A stretch of 64,000 bases of DNA from Mytilus californianus. Lineage: Eukaryota > Mollusca > Bivalvia > Mytilida > Mytilidae. Positions 35,860 to 45,870 of the stretch are shown here, in pieces. The notes under the pieces were generated by a model. That model had not been told where the DNA came from. It made no database searches and worked only from the letters and a program-made list of their open reading frames with translations. Where the stretch lies: NCBI RefSeq assembly GCF_021869535.1, contig NW_026262712.1, positions 68,356,100 through 68,420,099 on the forward strand, written 5' to 3'. Position numbers and translations under genes: made by a program. Numbering within the stretch: the stretch's first letter is position 1; each line of letters starts with the position of its first letter.

Positions 35860-36083
35860 ATCGTCAATGGCAGTCAGCAGGGTTTAAGAACATCCGTTGT
35901 TCGACCTGTTAGTCAAATGCTTTTTTTTAAATATACTTTTTCACTTTTTTGGTCTTTTGGAAAATGCTGTTTGTGCTGTATTTAGACCCCTCTACCAAGA
36001 AATTTGTTTTGCATGCACACGTATAAAAATTGCGGTTTTATCCAACGCAATCATAGGTTTGAACGTTGTTTTCAATTTAGACT

Positions 36084-36085
<2 letters not shown>
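35860..36085 (+). repeat. Dispersed repeat ending in an AT microsatellite
   Basis: It runs from GTCAATGGCAGTCAGCAGGG through CTGTATTTAGACCCCTCTAC to the TTTTGCATGCACACG module, then an (AT)n run to 36120. The first part recurs at 49511-49645. Overlapping short ORFs are repeat readings. Confidence 0.7.
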
Positions 36086-36124
<39 letters not shown>

Positions 36125-36248
36125 GTCTGAATAATAGTCAATTATTTTTCCCACGAGGGCGCTGGGTCGTTTTGAGTAACGATACATGTACACAATAATT
36201 ATATAAACGCCTAAAAAGTGTACACAACAACACCAATAACAAAAAAAG

Positions 36249-36312
36249 GACTATAAATGTAATTATTTATAAATTTTTCGGATAACAGATATCCTTCATC
36301 AGTAAATATGAT
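36249..36312 (-). ncRNA. Hammerhead-ribozyme-like core
   Basis: On the minus strand CTGATGA (36302-36296) is followed by a perfect 5-bp hairpin GGATA/TATCC with loop TCTGT (36294-36280) and then GAAA (36279-36276). A possible stem I pairs TATTTA just before CTGATGA with TAAATA after the GAAA/ATTTA segment. This is the CUGAUGA - stem II - GAAA order of hammerheads found in Penelope-like elements and animal retrozymes. One extra A sits between CTGATGA and stem II, and stem III would be very short, so activity is uncertain. Confidence 0.42.
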
Positions 36313-36579
36313 TGTGATGTTGAATGAATCATATATCAGTCTACTTAGATTAAACTATAACAATCTTGAAATTTATACAATAAAAAAGTCAAACCGAACA
36401 TCAGGTAAGACGCTTGCACAATTCTAAATATGTGTTAAACACGACATAGGTTATATGACTAATTACAACAGAGAGTTCAAATATATGCTTTAAATAAAAA
36501 TAATAATGTGCGATATGAACTAGCACAATTCTAAAGCTTTAACGGTGACGACAGTTATGATGTTACAAGAACGATTGCG

Positions 36580-37650
36580 TCAATAAGCCCAACAATGTTA
36601 GATCTGTAAATTTGCGCAAGCAAATTTTTGTTCTTCCCTGGCCGGGATTCGAATTATCGTGGCACCAAATCGCTTTGCACTATGCCCGACGCGTTAGACC
36701 ACTCGGCGACTACCTAGGCTCGACAAAAATCAAGCTTTCGGTGGCCGGGTGTTACCTTTCATCGTCAGTTTTTATCTAGAGTCGTAACAGTACATGATAT
36801 ATAAAGCATGAAGATGGAATATTACAGATCACCTTAATTATCTATGGTAGAGGATCTTACAAATTAATGTAGGATGCAGTCACAGAAGTAATTACATGTA
36901 TATTATAAGTACGTCTGAACCAGTGACAACTCTACAACAGATATTATCCATCGGATCACCAGTGCGCAAATTTACAGATCTAGCATTGTTTGGCTGTTAT
37001 TTACAGGAATTATGTATACAGAATGTGTTTTCGGCCTTGTATCGCCATCACTGGTGATCCGATGGATAATATCTGTCGTATAGTTGTCACTGGTTCAGAC
37101 GTACAAATATATATACATGTATATAAGGATCGTAAGATGCAGTCACATAAATAATCATATGATAAGTACGTCTAAACAAGTGACAACTCTACGACATTGT
37201 TATGCTAATATATTTAGAGTAATTATGAATATAATGTGTGTTTTCAGCCGTGTATCACCGTCACTTGTGACCCAATGGATGGATCTGTTGTAGAGTTGTC
37301 ACTTGTTTAGACGTACTTATCATATGATTATTTCTGTGACTGCATCTTACGATCCTTTACGACAGATAATTTAGCTAATCTGCAATCAATTCCATCTTCA
37401 TGCTAATATATCATGTACTGTGTTACAACTGTAGATTCTACTGACGAGGAAAGGTAACACTAGGCCACTGAAAGCTGAATTTTTGTTCAGTCTAGGTGGC
37501 CGAGTGGTCTAGAGCGCTGGATACAGTGCAGGCTGTATTGTCACGATATCCCAATAGCATGAGTTCGAATCTCAGCGAGGGAAAAACAAATATTTGCTTC
37601 CGCAAATTTGCAGATTTAACATTGTTGTGCTGATATTTAGAGTAATTATG
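36580..37650. mobile_element. Palindromic element with a tRNA-like module in each arm
   Basis: Left arm 36580-36940 matches right arm 37290-37650 in inverted orientation, block by block: the AACAATGTTAGATCTGTAAA side, a tRNA-like module, GGTAACACTAGGCCACTGAA (inverted on the left), CATCTTCATGCTAATATATC, GACTGCATC and ACGTCTRAACMAGTGACAAC. The tRNA-like modules have A and B boxes on the minus strand at 36699-36709 and 36645-36655, and on the plus strand at 37497-37507 and 37561-37571. The 36940-37290 centre holds further inverted copies of the ACGTCT...GTGACAAC block. A direct partial copy follows at 37600-37740. No ORF. Confidence 0.75.
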
Positions 37651-37740
37651 AATATAATGTGTGTTTTTAGGCCGTGTATCAACTTCACTGGTGATCCAAT
37701 GCATGGATCTGTCGTAGAGTTGTTACTTGTTTAGACGTAC

Positions 37741-38180
37741 TTATATATATATATACATTTATATGATTACATAACAGAATCAAATATTTAAATATCAACA
37801 TAATACATTTACAGCACATACAAATAATTCAAGCTGCTTATATAAATAAATACAGAGCACATGCAACATATAAAGCAAAGCAAAATATATATATATAACT
37901 CACACAGGCACTAAACGCATCAATACAGCGAAAGCACGTGCAACGTGAAGAGCAGATAAGCATATTCACATAAAACACATACAAGCATGTAATAAAACAT
38001 TAGATATCAACAAATATCACACATGCAAAAACAATAAAATAAAGCAATAATAGAAACACAAATATATGAATATAAGCAACTAAAGCATAGTTTAAGCTTT
38101 GGCAAAATAAGACAGCTTATTAGTAATAGCTAATAAGCAAACTATGTTATATCAATTTAAAAAAAATAAGAGATGTCATT
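37741..38180. other. AT-rich low-complexity stretch
   Basis: Contains (AT)n runs and a segment (GATTACATAACAGAATCAAA to about 37870) that recurs at 49140-49265. No gene is seen. Confidence 0.5.
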
Positions 38181-38199
38181 ACTTACATGAGCTACAGGT

Positions 38200-38758
38200 A
38201 CAAGTTTCTGAAAAGACACCAAGTGGGAATAAAATGTTTGAACTGGCCAGAGGTTGATAGACTCCTTGCCTTATTAGGCAAGGATTTCCATAGTCTTCCT
38301 GCCTCATAACCAAAGTTTTTCTTACCATGCCTTGTTGTTTTCGGTAGTGGTATATCAGCTATGCTTTTGTACCTAAAAGTATACGCATTTTATTCAATGG
38401 TTATCAAATTATGTAAAAAAAAAAACGGGCAAGATTTATTTACAGTTTTATATGTCCGAAATGCCATGGTTCTCATCCTTCTGAGTGGTGCTGGTAGTTT
38501 AGACTGTTTCTGTAGAGTGTTATAAGAGTAGTCGTCGTGAATATATCTGAGTGCTCTTGTATTTTTTCAATTATTTTGGTGTTTTGTTCACTGCAAAAGT
38601 GCCATGAAAGTGGACAATAGCTGAGGTTTGAAAGGATGAAGGAGTGATAAATCGTAAGTTTAGATAATCTGGTAAGATGAGTTCCAATTTGTTTTAATAC
38701 GTTCAGTCTTGGACTATTTGTCCCAAGTTTAGTTGTCGTGTAGCTTTTTTTCTTTTTG
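38200..38758 (-). pseudogene. LINE ORF2 thumb/C-terminal fragment, copy 1
   Basis: The minus-strand reading includes LNVLKQIGTHLTRLSKLTIY, HSFILSNLSYCPLSWHFCSE and IIEKIQEHS, the conserved post-RT thumb of a jockey/CR1-like ORF2, then degenerates downstream. A close relative is at 49640-50170 in the same orientation. Stops and frameshifts show it is dead. Confidence 0.75.
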
Positions 38759-39065
38759 TCTACTTTTGACAATTTTCATTGTCTTTGGAATGAATAACCA
38801 TGAACAACATAATGCAGGTCCACACCCAATATAGACTATGTGCAGACTTACTGAGGGAATGTCTTTCTTTTTTTTTTCGTTCAAGGCCCACTTGATATAC
38901 ATGCTCGCCTGTAAGACTTGGGGCCATGATCTGAAGAAACGTATAATTCAGACAAGATTCACTTACCAAATGGTTTCAAACTCAAAGTTTCCAAAGCTTA
39001 AAATTAATCCAGGATATTCTAATTCTTCATTTCCTATTTTGCAGAAAAAACACCTTTCATGATGA
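38759..39065. repeat. Dispersed repeat of about 310 bp, copy 2
   Basis: Collinear with 22583-22895 over its whole length with scattered differences. It abuts the LINE thumb fragment on one side and duplication copy B on the other. Confidence 0.8.
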
Positions 39066-39070
39066 ATAAG

Positions 39071-41540
39071 ATTGGCTTGAAGTTTGCAAATCTTTTAATA
39101 TATACAACAGACGAGACAAGGTTACTATACTTCAGTCATCTGATACTACTCAAGTTTCAAACGATTTTTGTCAGGTGTTTTATAGGTGATAATATGTTAA
39201 TGTTTTGATAGTGATATTTATTTATTTATTTTTTTTGTGTATAGATATTCCCTCAAGTAAGCCTTTCTTGTTTTTCCTAAAGTTTATCTCTTTCCATGAT
39301 ACCCCTCTCTCATTTCTTTTTTTTTCTTTCTTTTTTTACATCTACTGGATCGTAGGTTCTGTTTGTAGTTGTAATCAAATTCAATATTTTGTGCATATTA
39401 AGTGTAGATATCATGCAAAGCAAAAAACAAACAACAACAACAAAACAAACAAACAAACAAACCTGTTTCAATGGTTTTACACTAGTCATTTTGGGACCCT
39501 TTATAGCTTGCTGTTCGATGTGAGCCAATGATCCGTGTTGAAGGCCGTTCTTTGACCTATAACTGTTTACTTTTTCAAAATGTGACTTGGATGGAGAGTT
39601 GTCTCATTGGCACTCATACCACATCTTCTTATATCTATTGTACATCTATTATAGTGTAATGTTTTCCTTCGTGGTCTTTCCACAGTCCCATAATGTGACC
39701 TACCTGGTGTAATTGTTTTCACAGAAATTAAGCTTTTACCATAAAATCAGAAACTCTTAACAGAACAAATAATACTTTTGGGTTTTTTTTATTTTGGTTG
39801 CCTTGGAAACCAGACCACTCGCTAAAATAACACAATTATGTGCTCCTGGTAACAATAATAAAAGTAGCCCGACAATCTATTGTAGCCGGCACTCCAATAT
39901 TACACTGCCGCTCCCTATGTGAAATATGGAAAGCAGAAACTGCATGCTCTAACTGGAAATTTCAACAAACTCTTTTCAATCATAGCATGATGTAAAATAA
40001 ATAAAAGTTATTCCATTTCATGAATAATAAGTGCGACTGCGACGTTTAGTTTCACACTAAAAGTGACAAACATTGTAATATGTGTGATAAACATGTAATT
40101 GAAGATGAATATCAGTTTATTTTAGTATGTGAAAAGTATAATGAACTTCGAAGGAAATTTATCATACCATATTATTGCAGAAAACCTTCGAATTTTAAAC
40201 TCGTACAACTGCTATCTGTTCATAATGTAAAGAAACTTACAATTTAGGGAAGTATTTATTCCTGGACGAGAAGGCACGTAATTAAATTCATTTATAAATG
40301 CTTAATATGTCATTGTGTTATATTTTATCATACTCTGCTGTACTGTTCTATGGGTACTATACTTACTTATATGATTATTTGACTGATTGTTAAAATGTAT
40401 TATATATATTTCACTGATGTAAATGAATATTTGTAATATTTATATTCTATAAGTTGTATTGCTTACGAATAAAAGATTATTATTATATCGTTTTCTTAAA
40501 AGTTCCTTTATATAATCTGTATACTTTGTACACTTGATTTTAGAATTCTTAAATTTGTTTAGGATAATAAAACATAAATCAAACTTTGAAAAATTTGAAA
40601 ATCAGGATGGTGATATTCAACTTCTTTCATTTTTTTTTAGATATAACTATTCAGACTGATTGAACACCAGGTGTACAAATGTATAGTATGAGTAAACGGG
40701 TTCAAAATATGAACCGATTGGGAATTTCAATTTTTAATTTCATTTTTTTTTAAATCTGGAAAACGTGTACCATCTTAAGGTATATGATTTCTACAATAAA
40801 TATTTGTTCAAGGGGCAAAATATATTGCAAAGGGTGCTAACCCAACACTCAATAATACCACCCTTACAAGGAAAATTAATCTTATTACAAAATTTTTACA
40901 CTTCTTTTTCTACTGTCTGAGTTATGCCCATAATATGATATCGGTTCAAATGAATGCAAATATACCACGCATTAAAAAGCTTTTCAATACATATAAGTTA
41001 AATACAGTTAAATCAAAAGCTTTTTCTGTATGACCTTGAGCAAGCAAACTTTACAAGCAAAACAGATAGAGAATATGGCATAAAAACTGCACATGATGAG
41101 TTTCAAACAGATGATACTATAGTTATCACACATAATTAACAAGCACATGCATGTCATTGGATAAAAAAAGAGAAACACACAAAAACCAGCATCATTAATT
41201 ATGAACCATCCGCTACGACAAGCGACTTATATGGAACAAAAAACAACAACAAAAAAAAAAAACAATGTACAACAAGAACAACAAATATATGATAGAAAAA
41301 AAAACCTATTAAAGTTATATAGTTCAAACAAATACTGTTTATAAACTAAAGATCAATCAATCATGCATGCAGAAATATTTTCATAAAAAAAGATGTATTG
41401 GTGGTACAAAAAAAAAGAAGATTTCTTGTTCATCATCAAACATTTTTTTAACGAATAAAGGTATTTTTAGAATAATATTTTTCTTTGTATATATAATAAC
41501 GATCTATCTAGTTTATCAGAAATAGCAGAAGTCCATTATT
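39071..41540. repeat. Large duplicated segment, copy B (with insertions)
   Basis: Same order of landmarks as 33797-35385. Copy B carries two extra stretches: about 39688-40013 (starts CCACAGTCCCATAATG, no known feature) and about 40070-40487 (a LINE 3' end). It also has an extra AACAGATAGAGAATATGGCA block near 41060. It ends just before the DIRS-type element. Confidence 0.82.
40071..40487 (+). pseudogene. LINE 3' end inserted in duplication copy B
   Basis: An open reading of 58 codons, HCNMCDKHVIEDEYQFILVC then YNELRRKF and PSNFKLVQLLSV, stops at 40247. The CxxC...IEDEYxFxLVC pattern is the zinc-knuckle C-terminus of LINE ORF2. It is followed by about 240 bp of 3' UTR ending in AAAAGATTATTATTATA, a typical LINE tail. 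Its absence from copy A dates it after the duplication, or marks loss in A. Confidence 0.72.
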
Positions 41541-41816
41541 CTAGTGATGGACTTATGGAAATAGTCAATGTTTTTTTTTACGGAAACGAAATGTTTTTTT
41601 TTTTTTTTTTTTTTTTTTTGGTCGTGAAAGCATCATTATTGATATAAAACACCTAAGTTTTAAGGCTATACATGAAAGTTGTAATTTAAACGACAAATAG
41701 ACGAGGAATGTGTTGAAAACAGATAAAAAATAAGGCAACTGGAATTGGTTGTATATCTGTAAAATTCTTGACTTAAAGTCATATGAAACGAGTTTGTTAT
41801 CTGAATTATTGAACCA

Positions 41817-43247
41817 ATGCATGCATATATAGACAATTGGACGTCACAGCAACTCAGGATAAAACTGCAGCAGTTGGGGATTGTTGTACCCAAAAATGTT
41901 GCTAAATCCGTTCTTAAACAATTTTATTTAGAAAATAAAGATCGCCAAAATAGTAACGGTAATATCGCCCAGAACGAGGAACATGTTAGTGATCCAGAAC
42001 ATGTAGTGCTGAATCCTATAGCACAACACTCCGTGAGTGCCTCAGACAGTACCGCGAATGATACCGACGGATTGCGTAATCCAACAGCTGATGAAAGTAG
42101 TTCGCGGAGCGATGTCAACGATTCAACCGGAAGTGCGCAGTTCGACAGCGTCGGTGGCAACAACATGGCTGCCATTATCCAATCTTTCAGTATAGTGTCG
42201 CAGTCTGTAGCACAATGCGCGTCAGGTCTCCAACAGACAGTCAGCCTTATCGCCAACCAAAAAAGTACAGAAAGCGGTCCTGCAAAGAAATTTGATCTAG
42301 CGCAGTGGTACCAGAATAGAAATATGGAGGACGTACCACTAGCCGTGCACGGATCCGTACAGAACCGCCCAACACTGCCACTGTCAACAACACCATCTCT
42401 TGGATATTTGTCCACAACTCTGTGCCCTACAGCTGGAGTCCGATCTGATGCATTCTCAAATGTGGATATTGTGTCTCCATCATTACAAAGGAGCATTATT
42501 GAGGGTAAGGATGTAAACTTAGGCGCTCTCCTTATTCCCAATTTTGAGTCTCCTGTAAACCATTCCATAATTGCAGACGGGGTGCATGTCAATTTAGCAA
42601 ATAAAGCAGACCCAAGATTAAACAGGCATCTATCAATCCAAGAGTTTATTCAAGCTTTTGGAAAATTCAAAAGAATTATGTGTGGTGCCTACCCAGACCG
42701 TCGGGATGAATTAGATGCCTATGAAGCTGACATTATTAACATTAATAATTTCTATGGCCCAAAATTTTATGACTATCATAAAATTTTTACAGCAAAGGCA
42801 GCAGCACTTCTGAGGGAAAGGCATGTTAAGGTTGATTGGAGCCTTCGTGATCGTGACATCCTTTCTTTGATAACAGCGGGATCCTCAGTAAACGTGTGTA
42901 AAATCTGTAATTTAATTGATCATGCTACACAATACTGCCCATTGCAATCATCAGTCCAGGTTGAAAATTCCTCTTCAAGATCATATTCATCTAGCAACCT
43001 ACAATCCGTTGACAAGCAAGGTCGTTCAAGAGTATTTCATGAAGGTCTGGAAATGTGCAATAATTTCAATAATCCTAAAGGTTGTTATAGGAAAGTGTGT
43101 TATCTCCTCCACAAGTGTACAAAATGTCGTGCAACAGGCCATGGTGCCGCAACCTGTAGGAAATCCAATAGCAATGTGCCTGTTCATTCTTCAACATCTT
43201 CAGTGTCCTCCAAGGGAAATAAATTGGAGAAACCAAATTCAGGATGA
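41817..43247 (+). CDS. Gag-like protein of the DIRS-type element
   Basis: A 476-codon ORF starting MHAYIDNWTSQQL. The N-terminal part resembles a short SAP-like helix pair (LRIKLQQLGIVVPKNVAK); the next 200 residues are Ser/Thr/Asn-rich and low in motifs. From about residue 225 a more conserved block (NLGALLIPNFESP, LSIQEFIQAFGKFKRIMC) is probably the capsid-like region. At the C-terminus lie a C-x2-C-x5-H-x4-C knuckle (CKICNLIDHATQYC, about 361-374) and a second Cys/His cluster (CNNFNNPKGCYRKVCYLLHK, then CTKCRATGHGAATC, about 413-448). The role is probably RNA packaging. It ends in TGA followed by CTA, and the RT frame continues beyond it. Confidence 0.85.
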   Translation: MHAYIDNWTSQQLRIKLQQLGIVVPKNVAKSVLKQFYLENKDRQNSNGNIAQNEEHVSDPEHVVLNPIAQHSVSASDSTANDTDGLRNPTADESSSRSDVNDSTGSAQFDSVGGNNMAAIIQSFSIVSQSVAQCASGLQQTVSLIANQKSTESGPAKKFDLAQWYQNRNMEDVPLAVHGSVQNRPTLPLSTTPSLGYLSTTLCPTAGVRSDAFSNVDIVSPSLQRSIIEGKDVNLGALLIPNFESPVNHSIIADGVHVNLANKADPRLNRHLSIQEFIQAFGKFKRIMCGAYPDRRDELDAYEADIININNFYGPKFYDYHKIFTAKAAALLRERHVKVDWSLRDRDILSLITAGSSVNVCKICNLIDHATQYCPLQSSVQVENSSSRSYSSSNLQSVDKQGRSRVFHEGLEMCNNFNNPKGCYRKVCYLLHKCTKCRATGHGAATCRKSNSNVPVHSSTSSVSSKGNKLEKPNSG

Positions 43248-43301
43248 CTATCCAAGGAAAAGTTCTTTTATGAAGCTTCAACACCAGTAAATGTTGATAA
43301 A

Positions 43302-44867
43302 TTGGAGGAAGAGTTATCATCACATCCTGATAAAAATTTTGTATTATATCTATGTAATGGTCTGAGACAAGGTTTTGATTGTTTAGTTCAAGGGGAAATT
43401 TCAGAATCTAAAGAGTGTAAAAATAATTTTTCTGCAAGGTCTCAGGTTTTAGTTGTATCAGAGTTAATTAAAACTGAATGCCAAAAAGGCTTTGTACATG
43501 GACCTTTTCAGTCCTTACCTTTTGCAAATTATAGAGTTAGTCCACTGGGTGTTGCTGAAGGAAAATACTCTGGGAAGAAACGTTTGATTTTAGATCTTTC
43601 ATCTCCACATGACAATGACAGTTTTCTAAGTATTAATGATATGATTGATAAAGAAGAATGTTCCATGTCTTATGTTAAAATTGATGACGCTATAAGAATT
43701 ATTCTAAAATTAGGAAGGAACAGTACACTATGTAAATATGACATATCCGACGCGTTCAAAATTTGTCCTTACTTGCCATCCCAGTGGCCTTTATTTTGTT
43801 TCAAATGGCAGTCTTTTTATTATTATTATGTAAGATTAACTTTTGGCTGCCGGTCTAGTCCTAAAATTTTTGACACAGTGTCACAGGCAATTTGCCATAT
43901 TGCAGAGAAAAATTATAAGATTAAGAACATTTTACATCTACTTGATGATTTTCTTACTATTGATCACCCAAGTGAAGATGGTGAAAGAAGCATGGCTATA
44001 ATGATGACCATTTTTAAACGTTTAAATATTCCAATAGCCAAACACAAGACTGAAGGACCAGTTACTTGTCTAGAGTATTTAGGTATTATTTTAGATTCAA
44101 ACAAAATGGAAGCAAGACTTCCAAATATTAAAGTACAGAGAATATGTGAGTTTATTTCCAAATTGTTGTCAAAATCATCTTGTACAAAGAGACAGTTATT
44201 ACAGTTGTTAGGACATTTTAATTTTGCCACAAGAGTTATTTTACCTGGCAGATCTTTTTTGTCGTACCTAATTAATTTGTCAACTACTGTTAAACATTTA
44301 AATGAATTTGTACATTTAACTAAAGAATGTAAGGTAGATTTAGAATTTTGGTTGAGATTTTTGTCAAACTGGAATGGCATCACTATGTTTCATGATTGTT
44401 ATTTTACATCCAGTTATGACTTTGAATTATATACAGATGCTGCTTCTACAATAGGCTTTGGGGGATATTTTCAAGGCAAATGGTTCTCTTCATATTGGCC
44501 TGTTAATTTACCTACTTTAACTGACAATTTGTCAATGGCTTTCCTTGAGTTATACCCTATTGTAGTAGCAGCATTGTTATGGGGCCACCTCTGGCCCTGT
44601 AAAAAGATATTATTTTGGTGTGATAATGAAGCTACTGTTGCTATTGTCAGAAAGGGACGCTCTAAATGTTTAGAAATCATGAAACTTATGCGTCAACTAA
44701 CATGGTGTGCAGCTAAGTTTAATTTTCATTTTAGTGCTAAACATGTACCTGGTCATATTAACCAAATTTCTGATGCTTTGTCTCGTTTTCAGATGACTCG
44801 CTTCCGAAAACTGGCTCCACAGGCAGAGCAGCACCCTCATATATATGCCCAAGTGTGTCAGAAGTAA
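43302..44867 (+). CDS. Reverse transcriptase-RNase H of the DIRS-type element
   Basis: A 521-codon ORF. The same frame is open from the Gag stop (43248), and the pre-methionine codons read LSKEKFFYEASTPVNVDKLE, which looks like genuine protein, so the first ATG may not be the true N-terminus. RT motifs: KRLILDLSSPHD, KYDISDAFKICP (Asp147), LTFGCRSSPKIFD, and LLDDFLTID with the catalytic pair Asp215-Asp216. RNase H: ELYTDAAST (Asp379), FLELYPIV (Glu416), WCDNEATV (Asp441) and GHINQISDALSR (Asp491), so all four metal ligands are present. No frameshift or stop interrupts it. It overlaps the recombinase ORF by 23 bases in another frame. Confidence 0.93.
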   Translation: MEEELSSHPDKNFVLYLCNGLRQGFDCLVQGEISESKECKNNFSARSQVLVVSELIKTECQKGFVHGPFQSLPFANYRVSPLGVAEGKYSGKKRLILDLSSPHDNDSFLSINDMIDKEECSMSYVKIDDAIRIILKLGRNSTLCKYDISDAFKICPYLPSQWPLFCFKWQSFYYYYVRLTFGCRSSPKIFDTVSQAICHIAEKNYKIKNILHLLDDFLTIDHPSEDGERSMAIMMTIFKRLNIPIAKHKTEGPVTCLEYLGIILDSNKMEARLPNIKVQRICEFISKLLSKSSCTKRQLLQLLGHFNFATRVILPGRSFLSYLINLSTTVKHLNEFVHLTKECKVDLEFWLRFLSNWNGITMFHDCYFTSSYDFELYTDAASTIGFGGYFQGKWFSSYWPVNLPTLTDNLSMAFLELYPIVVAALLWGHLWPCKKILFWCDNEATVAIVRKGRSKCLEIMKLMRQLTWCAAKFNFHFSAKHVPGHINQISDALSRFQMTRFRKLAPQAEQHPHIYAQVCQK

Positions 44868-45870
44868 TGTGGTCTTAACAAACACAGTCAACACACTATG
44901 GTCTAATGCAGTAGCTATGAGGACAAGAGCTGTTTATGAAACAGGATATAACCATTTCAAAACATTTTTACTTTTAAATGGGGTCAACCTGAATGGGAAC
45001 AAATTACCTCCCATTTCTGAAGAACTTTTAATTTATTTTGTTGGTCATTGTTTTCAAATTCTGAAGTTACAATATTCTACTATTAAGCTGTATATTTGTG
45101 GTATTAGATACATGTGTCTCAAGGACGATATTCCCTCACCCTTTCAATCATCAGACAGAGACCACAAATCAATGGTTCGACTCTCTTTATTTCTAAAGTC
45201 GGTTAAACGTTCACAAAAACAGTCAGTCAGGCCAAGATTTCCAATTACTTCTGACATACTAAAGCAAATGTGTGTTAAACTGAAGAGAGGCTTTTTTTCA
45301 GAATTTATAGACTTAATGTTTGAAACTGTTTGTATTGTAGCATTTCATGGTTTTTTACGTTGTGGTGAATTTACTGTAGATAATGCATCTAACTTTGATT
45401 CAGAATCTAATTTATGTGTTTCTGATGTTACATTTTATGAAGATTTTGCAATTCTTCACCTAAAGCAGTCAAAAACAGATCCTTTTAGGAAAGGGATTGA
45501 CATACAATTGCATAGGCTAAATAATATCCTATGCCCTTATACAACTTTAAAGAACTACTTACAATTAAGATCAGTTAAAGGAAAATGTGCACTTTCAGAT
45601 CCATTGTTCATTAATGAAAATCTTTCAGCTTTAGAAAGAAAATATTTTATTACAAATTTAAAAATTTTATTAGAAGCCTGTGGATACCAAGCCGCCCTAT
45701 ATAATGGACATTCTTTTCGTATAGGTGCAGCAACCAGTGCTGGTAAAGCTAATATTGAAGATCACTTAATTAAAACATTAGGTAGATGGAGTTCTGATAG
45801 TTACTGTCGCTATGTTAGGACAGATAAATCTTCTATTAAGAACGCACAGCAACAAATTTGTAACAGTTAA
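44845..45870 (+). CDS. Tyrosine recombinase of the DIRS-type element
   Basis: A 341-codon ORF starting MPKCVRSNVVLTN. Residues about 10-130 form the helical core-binding part (NTLWSNAVAMRTRAVYETGY); the catalytic domain follows. Visible active-site residues are Arg172 in HGFLRCGEFT, His289 and Arg292 in NGHSFRIGAAT, Trp315 in LGRWSSDS (the His/Trp position), and the nucleophile Tyr323 (or Tyr320) in YCRYVRT. Lys in LKQSKTDPF is the likely beta-hairpin lysine. The set is complete, so the enzyme should cut and rejoin DNA to insert a circular element copy without target duplication. It starts within the RT ORF in the +1 frame, so re-initiation or frameshifting is needed. Confidence 0.93.
   Translation: MPKCVRSNVVLTNTVNTLWSNAVAMRTRAVYETGYNHFKTFLLLNGVNLNGNKLPPISEELLIYFVGHCFQILKLQYSTIKLYICGIRYMCLKDDIPSPFQSSDRDHKSMVRLSLFLKSVKRSQKQSVRPRFPITSDILKQMCVKLKRGFFSEFIDLMFETVCIVAFHGFLRCGEFTVDNASNFDSESNLCVSDVTFYEDFAILHLKQSKTDPFRKGIDIQLHRLNNILCPYTTLKNYLQLRSVKGKCALSDPLFINENLSALERKYFITNLKILLEACGYQAALYNGHSFRIGAATSAGKANIEDHLIKTLGRWSSDSYCRYVRTDKSSIKNAQQQICNS

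Noticed and set aside
36640..36725. Possible tRNA gene on the minus strand (and its partner at 37493-37581)
   Set aside because: A and B boxes are present but the acceptor and anticodon stems do not pair properly, and the sequence is repeated inside a palindrome. Treated as tRNA-like modules.
41924..42592. 222-codon minus-strand ORF
   Set aside because: It is antisense to the Gag ORF, whose zinc knuckles and neighbours are convincing; the antisense reading has no motifs.
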